From positions 62,001 through 126,000 of the forward strand of contig WTFY01000018.1 of assembly GCA_011523795.1 (NCBI GenBank): DNA of 64,000 bases, read 5' to 3'. The stretch's first letter is position 1, and each line of letters begins with the position of its first letter. Source of the stretch: Gammaproteobacteria bacterium (GTDB taxonomy: Bacteria; Pseudomonadota; Gammaproteobacteria; UBA4575). The notes under the pieces were generated by a model. The model worked only from the letters and a program-made list of their open reading frames with translations, was not told where the DNA came from and searched no databases. The position numbers and the translations under genes were made by a program. Of the stretch, positions 57,637 to 64,000 are shown piece after piece.

Positions 57637-60600
57637 TCAGGCACCCGAGGCGACGCCGGTCGTCTCCGATTTGCTGCCCGCCGCTGAAAGTTCTTCCGTC
57701 ATTGCACCTTCCACCATGTCCCCGTCCAGCACCTCGTCTCCTTCAGACTCGCCGCCGGCCTCCTCATCGAACACGCTGCTGCGGCGCTCTTCGTGATAGG
57801 CCAAGCCGGTGCCGGCCGGGATCAGGCGGCCCACGATCACATTTTCCTTCAGGCCCCGCAACGAATCCTTGGACCCTCTTACCGAGGCCTCGGTCAATAC
57901 GCGGGTGGTCTCCTGGAAAGACGCCGCGGAGATGAAGGATTCCGTAACCAGCGAAGCCTTGGTCACGCCCAGCAGCACGGGTTCAAACTCCGCAGGCTGT
58001 TTTTCGTCCGCTTCCATCGTCTCATTGACTTCAAGCACCCGCGATTTCTCGACTTGCTCACCCAGCAGGAAATTCGTATCCCCCGGGTCCGTAATCTCGG
58101 CCTTGCGCAACATCTGCCGGATGATGACCTCGATGTGCTTGTCATCGATGTCCACCCCCTGCAGGCGGTACACATCCTGGATTTCCTTCACCAGGTACCC
58201 CGCCAGCTGGTTGACTCCAAGCAACCGCAGGATGTCGTGCAGGTTCAGTTCCCCGTCCACGATGACCTCGCCCTTTTCAACATGCTCGCCCTCAAACACG
58301 TTGATCTGCCGCCACTTGGGTATCAGGACCTCCCTCGAGTCCCCTTCCTCGTCGGTGATCACCAGGCGTTCCTTGCCCTTGGTGTCCTTGCCGAAGCTTA
58401 CCGTGCCGGTCTGCTCGGCCAGCATGGCCGGTTCCTTGGGCTTGCGCGCCTCGAACAGGTCTGCCACCCGCGGCAGTCCACCCGTGATGTCGCGGGTTTT
58501 GGAAGATTCCTGCGGAATGCGGGCGATCACGTCTCCGACATCCACCGTATCCCCGTCAGACAGGCCGATGATGGCGCCCGGATGCAGGGTGTAATGCGCC
58601 GGTTTTTCAGTGCCCGGGAATTTCAGGGGCTCGCCATCCTCATCCAGCAGGTTCACGGCGGGCCGCAAGTCCTTGCCTGCTGCGGGACGGCTCTTGGGAT
58701 CCAGAACGATCGACGAACTCAGCCCGGTAACCTTGTCGGCGAACATGCTCACGGTCACGCCGTCTGCAAAATCGACGAGCTGGATGCGGCCCCCCACTTC
58801 GGTCACGATCGGGCGTATGTGGGGGTCCCAGGTGGCAACCGTCTGTCCGGCCTCCACGACATCCCCCTCATTGACTGCAATGGAAGCCCCGTAACTGATC
58901 CTGTAACGTTCCCTCTCGCGTCCATGCTCGTCGGCAACACTGAGTTCACCCGAGCGGGATACCGCTACATTGTGCCCGTCCCTGTGCTGCACGAGCTTTA
59001 CGTTGTGCATGCGGATGGTACCCGGTGACTTGACTGTGATGCCGCTCGTCGAGGCGGCACGATTTGCTGCTCCGCCGATGTGGAACGTGCGCATGGTCAG
59101 CTGCGTGCCCGGCTCACCGATAGACTGGGCCGCGATCACGCCCACCGCCTCACCGATGTTGACCAGGTGTCCACGCGCGAGGTCCCGGCCATAACACTTG
59201 GAACAGACCCCGTAACGGGTCTCGCAATTGATCGGGGTGCGGACCTTGATCTCGTCAACACCCAGGTCCTCAAACCGCTTGCACCATGCCTCATCCAGCA
59301 GTGTTCCGGCCGGAATCAGCACCTCGTCACCATTCCTGACATCCTCAGCCACCACCCTGCCGAGCACGCGGGTCTGCAGGGTCTGCACCACGTCGCCTCC
59401 TTCAATGACAGGCTTCATGACCATTCCGTCCGAGGTGTTGCAGTCCAGTTCCGTGACCACGAGATCCTGGGCGACATCCACCAGGCGGCGCGTCAGGTAG
59501 CCCGAGTTGGCGGTCTTCAACGCGGTATCCGCAAGTCCCTTGCGGGCACCATGCGTGGAAATGAAGTACTGCAATACGTTCAGCCCCTCGCGGAAATTCG
59601 CCGTGATCGGCGTCTCGATAATCGACCCGTCCGGCTTGGCCATGAGGCCACGCATGCCGGCAAGCTGCCGGATCTGGGCGGCGGAACCCCTGGCCCCGGA
59701 ATCCGCCATCATGTAAATGGAGTTGAACGATTTCTGGGAGACATCGTTGCCTTCCGTATCCTTCACGATTTCATTGCCCAGCCTGTCCATCATGGCCTTG
59801 GCCACCTGCTCGTTGGTATGCGACCAGATGTCGATCACCTTGTTGTACCGCTCTTCCCTGGTCACCAGGCCCGAAGCGTACTGGGAGGCGATTTCCTCGA
59901 CTTCCGTTTCCGCATCCCCCAGAATGGACTGCTTCTCTTCCGGAATGACCATGTCATTGGCACAGAACGATATCCCGGCACGCGTCGCGTAGTGGAAGCC
60001 GGTGTACATCAGCTTGTCTGCCAGGATGACGGTGTCCTTGAGGCCCCTGCGGCGATAGGATTCATCAATCAGGGATGAAATGGCGCGCTTGTTCATGTCA
60101 CGGTTCACCAGCGAAAAGGGCAGCCCCTCGGGCAACATCTTGGAGAGAATGGCGCGTCCCACGGTGGTTTCAATGAGGCGGTGCACTTTCTGCACATTTC
60201 CGTCCGGGTCCTCGTCCACGTCGTCGACCCGGATTTTGACCTTGGCATGCAAGCCTACGGCGCCGGATTCGAAGGCACGCTGTGCCTCTTCCACATCGGA
60301 GAAGACCATGTCGCAGCCCAGGTCGTTGACTTTCTCGCGCGTCAGGTAATACAGGCCCAGCACGATATCCTGTGACGGGACGATGATCGGGTTGCCGTTG
60401 GCCGGAGACAGCACGTTGTTCGTGGACATGATCAGGGCACGGCTTTCCAGCTGTGCCTCAACCGAAAGCGGCACGTGAACCGCCATCTGGTCTCCGTCAA
60501 AATCGGCATTGAACGCGGTGCACACCAGCGGATGGAGCTGGATCGCCTTGCCCTCGATCAGGATGGGTTCGAACGCCTGGATGCCCAGGCGGTGCAGCGT

Positions 60601-61881
60601 CGGGGCACGGTTCAGCAATACCGGATGCTCGCGGATGACCTCCTCGAGAATATCCCAGACTTCCGGGCCCTCCTTTTCCACCACTTTCTTGCAGGCCTTG
60701 ATGGTCGGCGCGATGCCCCGCATGTGGAGCTTGCTGAATATGAACGGCTTGAACAGCTCCAGCGCCATCTTTTTCGGCAGCCCGCACTGGTGAAGCTTGA
60801 GTGTCGGCCCGACCACGATGACCGAACGCCCGGAGTAGTCCACCCGCTTGCCCAGCAGGTTCTGGCGAAACCGCCCCTGCTTGCCCTTGATCATGTCGGC
60901 CAGGGACTTGAGTGCACGCCGGTTGGTCCCGGTAATGGCCCGTCCCCTGCGCCCGTTGTCCAGCAGGGCATCCACCGCCTCCTGCAGCATGCGCTTCTCG
61001 TTGCGCACGATGATGTCCGGCGCATTGAGCTCAAGCAGCCGTTTCAGGCGGTTGTTCCTGTTGATCACGCGGCGGTACAGGTCATTGAGGTCAGAAGTGG
61101 CAAACCGTCCGCCGTCCAGGTGGACAAGGGGACGAAGGTCAGGCGGCAGGACAGGTAGCACCGTCAACACCATCCATTCGGGCTTGTTCCCGGACTCGAT
61201 GAAATATTCGGCAAGCCGCAGGCGCTTGGAAAACCGTTTCAGCTTGGCTTCGGACCGCGTCTCCCGGATCTCCTCGCGCAACGCCTCCACTTCCTGTTCC
61301 AGGTCCACCTGCTTCAGCAGCTCGTAGATGGCCTCGGCGCCCATGCGCGCGTCAAACTCGTCGCCGTACGCTTCAATGGCCTCGAGGTACGTTTCATCGG
61401 AGAGCAGCTGCTTGTGCTCAAGCCCGGTCATGCCGGGATCGATGACGATGAACGCCTCAAAGTAGAGGATGCGTTCCACGTCGCGCAAGGTCATGTCCAG
61501 CAGCAGTCCGATCCTCGAGGGCAGCGATTTCAGGAACCATATGTGCGCCACCGGGCTTGCAAGTTCTATGTGCCCCATGCGTTCGCGGCGCACCTTGGTC
61601 AGGGTCACCTCGACGCCGCATTTTTCACAGACCACGCCACGGTGCTTGAGGCGCTTGTACTTGCCGCACAGGCACTCGTAATCCTTGTTCGGACCGAATA
61701 TCTTGGCACAGAACAGGCCTTCCCGTTCCGGCTTGAACGTACGGTAATTGATGGTTTCAGGCTTTTTGACTTCGCCATACGACCAGGAACGGATCATGTC
61801 CGGGGATGCCAGGCCGATCCGTATCGCGTCAAAATCCTCCACCTCGCCCGAACTCTTCAACAAACTCACTAAGTCTTTCAT
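57637..61881 (-). CDS. rpoC: RNA polymerase beta' subunit
   Basis: Catalytic subunit of 1414 residues (E. coli 1407). The N-terminal zinc site [20 protein letters not shown], the active-site [16 protein letters not shown] near 460 and the second zinc region around [19 protein letters not shown] are intact. The C-terminal tail after about 1380 is acidic and low-complexity. GAGG lies before ATG 61881. Cotranscribed with rpoB. Confidence 0.99.
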   Translation of the reverse strand: MKDLVSLLKSSGEVEDFDAIRIGLASPDMIRSWSYGEVKKPETINYRTFKPEREGLFCAKIFGPNKDYECLCGKYKRLKHRGVVCEKCGVEVTLTKVRRERMGHIELASPVAHIWFLKSLPSRIGLLLDMTLRDVERILYFEAFIVIDPGMTGLEHKQLLSDETYLEAIEAYGDEFDARMGAEAIYELLKQVDLEQEVEALREEIRETRSEAKLKRFSKRLRLAEYFIESGNKPEWMVLTVLPVLPPDLRPLVHLDGGRFATSDLNDLYRRVINRNNRLKRLLELNAPDIIVRNEKRMLQEAVDALLDNGRRGRAITGTNRRALKSLADMIKGKQGRFRQNLLGKRVDYSGRSVIVVGPTLKLHQCGLPKKMALELFKPFIFSKLHMRGIAPTIKACKKVVEKEGPEVWDILEEVIREHPVLLNRAPTLHRLGIQAFEPILIEGKAIQLHPLVCTAFNADFDGDQMAVHVPLSVEAQLESRALIMSTNNVLSPANGNPIIVPSQDIVLGLYYLTREKVNDLGCDMVFSDVEEAQRAFESGAVGLHAKVKIRVDDVDEDPDGNVQKVHRLIETTVGRAILSKMLPEGLPFSLVNRDMNKRAISSLIDESYRRRGLKDTVILADKLMYTGFHYATRAGISFCANDMVIPEEKQSILGDAETEVEEIASQYASGLVTREERYNKVIDIWSHTNEQVAKAMMDRLGNEIVKDTEGNDVSQKSFNSIYMMADSGARGSAAQIRQLAGMRGLMAKPDGSIIETPITANFREGLNVLQYFISTHGARKGLADTALKTANSGYLTRRLVDVAQDLVVTELDCNTSDGMVMKPVIEGGDVVQTLQTRVLGRVVAEDVRNGDEVLIPAGTLLDEAWCKRFEDLGVDEIKVRTPINCETRYGVCSKCYGRDLARGHLVNIGEAVGVIAAQSIGEPGTQLTMRTFHIGGAANRAASTSGITVKSPGTIRMHNVKLVQHRDGHNVAVSRSGELSVADEHGRERERYRISYGASIAVNEGDVVEAGQTVATWDPHIRPIVTEVGGRIQLVDFADGVTVSMFADKVTGLSSSIVLDPKSRPAAGKDLRPAVNLLDEDGEPLKFPGTEKPAHYTLHPGAIIGLSDGDTVDVGDVIARIPQESSKTRDITGGLPRVADLFEARKPKEPAMLAEQTGTVSFGKDTKGKERLVITDEEGDSREVLIPKWRQINVFEGEHVEKGEVIVDGELNLHDILRLLGVNQLAGYLVKEIQDVYRLQGVDIDDKHIEVIIRQMLRKAEITDPGDTNFLLGEQVEKSRVLEVNETMEADEKQPAEFEPVLLGVTKASLVTESFISAASFQETTRVLTEASVRGSKDSLRGLKENVIVGRLIPAGTGLAYHEERRSSVFDEEAGGESEGDEVLDGDMVEGAMTEELSAAGSKSETTGVASGA

Positions 61882-61965
61882 GGATTTCCTCGTACCGCTT
61901 GTCTGCTATCTGCTCTCACCGCTAATGCAGCATTAAACTCATGGCTGATAACCGTTCAGCCCGGA

Positions 61966-64000
61966 TCAGGCCTCCTGCTCGAAGTCGATGTTCAGGCCCA
62001 GAGAACGAATCTCCTTCATCAGCACGTTGAAGGACTCCGGCATGCTGGCATCGATCCTGTGATTGCTGTCCACGATGTTCTTGTACATCTTGTTGCGTCC
62101 CATGACGTCATCCGACTTGACCGTCAGCATTTCCTGCAGGGTGTACGATGCACCATAGGCTTCCAGCGCCCAGACCTCCATCTCGCCGAAACGCTGGCCC
62201 CCGAACTGTGCCTTGCCTCCCAGCGGCTGCTGTGTCACCAGGCTGTAGGGTCCCGTCGAGCGCGCGTGCATCTTGTCGTCCACGAGATGATTGAGCTTCA
62301 TCATGTACATGTAGCCGACCGTGATCTTGCGGTCGAACTTCTCACCCGTGCGCCCATCCCAGAGATAGGACTGTCCATCCTCGGGAAGACCGGCCAGGTC
62401 TAGCATGCGCTTGATCTCGAATTCCTGGGCCCCGTCAAACACGGGGGTGGCCACGGGCACCCCCTGGCGCAGGTTCTTCGAAAGCGCCACGATTTCCTCG
62501 TCACTGAATTCATCCAGCTCGACAGGGATGCCCTTATCCTTGTTATAGATATTATTCAGAATATCCCGTAACTGTTTATTATTCTTTGATTTGTTTATTG
62601 TCTGGCCAATCTTCAACCCCAGGCCCTTGGCCGCCCAGCCCAGGTGAGCTTCCAGCACCTGGCCCACATTCATTCGCGAGGGCACGCCCAGGGGATTCAG
62701 CACGATATCGATGGGTGTCCCGTCTTCCATGTACGGCATGTCCTCGACCGGTACGATCATCGACACCACCCCCTTGTTTCCATGCCGGCCAGCCACCTTG
62801 TCACCCGGCTGCATGCGCCGTTTGACAGCCAGGTACACCTTGACCATCTTCAGCACGCCGGGGGAAAGATCATCGCCTGCAGTAATCTTTTCGCTCTTTT
62901 CCAGTTCCTTCTGCCTGAAGGATTCCTCCTGTGCCTTCAGCTGGCTGGCGAGCCTCTCCAGCTGCGCCTGCACTTCCTCGGAACGCACCCGGATTTCAAA
63001 CCACCGTGCACGGTCCACGCCTTCCAGGTACGATTTGCTGAGCTTGGATCCCGCCTTCAGTGAACCCGGGCCGCCTTCTGCGACCTGGCCGGTAATCAGG
63101 CGCTGCACGCGGCTGTAGATGTCGTCTTCATAGATCCGCAACTGGTCCGCCAGGTCCTTGCGCACCTGGTCGATTTCCGACTTTTCGATCTGCTTGGCAC
63201 GGTCGTCCTTGTCGACGCCGTCGCGCGTGAACACGCGCACATCGATCACCGTGCCCTCCATCCCGGACGGCACCCTCAGCGAGGTATCCTTCACGTCAGA
63301 GGCCTTCTCGCCGAATATGGCACGCAGCAGTTTCTCCTCGGGCGTGAGCTGCGTCTCGCCCTTGGGCGTCACCTTGCCGACCAGGATATCGCCAGGCTTG
63401 ACCTCCGCGCCCACATACACGACCCCGGAATCGTCCAGCTTGGCCAGCAGGCCCTCGCTGACGTTGGGGATGTCGGCCGTGATCTCCTCGGCACCCAGCT
63501 TGGTGTCCCGGGCGAAACAGCTGAGCTCCTCGATGTGAATGGTGGTAAAGCGGTCTTCTTCCACGACACGTTCGGAAATCAGCACCGAGTCCTCAAAGTT
63601 GTACCCGTTCCATGGCATGAACGCGACCAGCACATTCTGGCCCAGCGCCAGCTCGCCAAGGTCCGTGGAAGGCCCGTCTGCCAGCACATCGCTCCGGGCG
63701 ATCACGTCTCCAGGACGTACCAGCGGCTTCTGGTTGATACAGGTGTTCTGGTTGGACCGCGTGTACTTGGTGAGGTTGTAGATGTCCACTCCCGGCTCGC
63801 CCGGCTCTGTTTCATCGTCATTCACCCGTACCACGATCCGCCCGGCATCCACGGTGTCCACGACACCACTGCGCCTGGAGACCAGTGCGGCGCCCGAATC
63901 AATCGCCACGACCCGCTCGATTCCCGTGCCGACCAGCGGCTTCTCGGAAATGAGTGTCGGCACAGCCTGCCTTTGCATGTTCGAGCCCATCAGCGCGCGG
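61966..64000 (-). CDS. rpoB: RNA polymerase beta subunit (5' part outside window)
   Basis: C-terminal half of beta, about 677 residues; the frame stays open to base 64000, beginning [16 protein letters not shown]. Conserved [20 protein letters not shown]-type region (here [14 protein letters not shown]), [10 protein letters not shown] and the C-terminal [20 protein letters not shown] are present. The rifampicin region lies outside the window. Confidence 0.99.
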   Translation of the reverse strand, partial: RALMGSNMQRQAVPTLISEKPLVGTGIERVVAIDSGAALVSRRSGVVDTVDAGRIVVRVNDDETEPGEPGVDIYNLTKYTRSNQNTCINQKPLVRPGDVIARSDVLADGPSTDLGELALGQNVLVAFMPWNGYNFEDSVLISERVVEEDRFTTIHIEELSCFARDTKLGAEEITADIPNVSEGLLAKLDDSGVVYVGAEVKPGDILVGKVTPKGETQLTPEEKLLRAIFGEKASDVKDTSLRVPSGMEGTVIDVRVFTRDGVDKDDRAKQIEKSEIDQVRKDLADQLRIYEDDIYSRVQRLITGQVAEGGPGSLKAGSKLSKSYLEGVDRARWFEIRVRSEEVQAQLERLASQLKAQEESFRQKELEKSEKITAGDDLSPGVLKMVKVYLAVKRRMQPGDKVAGRHGNKGVVSMIVPVEDMPYMEDGTPIDIVLNPLGVPSRMNVGQVLEAHLGWAAKGLGLKIGQTINKSKNNKQLRDILNNIYNKDKGIPVELDEFSDEEIVALSKNLRQGVPVATPVFDGAQEFEIKRMLDLAGLPEDGQSYLWDGRTGEKFDRKITVGYMYMMKLNHLVDDKMHARSTGPYSLVTQQPLGGKAQFGGQRFGEMEVWALEAYGASYTLQEMLTVKSDDVMGRNKMYKNIVDSNHRIDASMPESFNVLMKEIRSLGLNIDFEQEA

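Noticed and set aside
57793-60078. Two long plus-strand frames (411 and 332 codons) opposite rpoC
   Set aside because: They are shadows of the intact rpoC frame, with no recognisable family and no ribosome site.

Overview
The window is a chromosomal segment of a gammaproteobacterium. This rests on gene order: miaB-phoH-ybeY-corC-lnt, leuS-lptE-holA, rng-yhdP-nit-tldD-pmbA, purM-purN next to hda, divergent ssb/uvrA, and the long run rpoBC-str-S10-spc-alpha. These blocks resemble Pseudomonas/Chromatiales-type chromosomes more than enterics. I see no rRNA, tRNA, CRISPR array, prophage or intact insertion sequence. I do not assign a genus.

Layout. 1-7514: nudB (cut by the left edge), aspS, an FmdB zinc-ribbon gene, acylphosphatase, an ArsC/YfgD-like gene, hda with a CDP-alcohol phosphatidyltransferase, then purM-purN-DUF3108. 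7528-16634: pmbA, tldD, a nitrilase-family amidase, the giant AsmA-like YhdP and RNase G, all leftward. 16782-23857: nadD, proA, holA, lptE and leuS leftward, with a GarR-type reductase inserted on the opposite strand between lptE and holA. 23986-30630: miaB-phoH-ybeY-corC-lnt leftward, with a GDP-mannose enzyme (manC) coupled to lnt by an ATGA overlap. 30631-35062: an A/T-rich accessory patch with an LPS-type sugar kinase, a family-4 glycosyltransferase and a TviB-type UDP-sugar dehydrogenase, carrying several inverted repeats in its spacers. 35063-39300: ssb, uvrA and a SAM hydroxide adenosyltransferase. 39383-64000: one leftward array of about 25 ribosomal protein genes plus rpoA, secY, tuf, fusA, rpoC and rpoB (cut by the right edge).

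The right half makes the core of transcription and translation: RNA polymerase subunits, the 30S and 50S proteins, two elongation factors and the SecY channel. The left half contributes tRNA charging (aspS, leuS), tRNA modification (miaB), RNA maturation (rng, ybeY), replication (holA, hda, ssb), repair (uvrA), purine, NAD and proline synthesis, and envelope building (lptE, lnt, yhdP, manC and the accessory patch).

The most interesting non-coding signals are in the ribosomal region. A 194-base spacer between rpsJ and rplC holds two candidate promoters and a 15-bp perfect hairpin nested inside a 10-bp outer stem, which looks like a relocated S10-operon leader. Upstream of rpsL a near-consensus promoter fires straight into a terminator-like hairpin. 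I did not find a clear new multi-gene system; the accessory patch is the best place to look for one.
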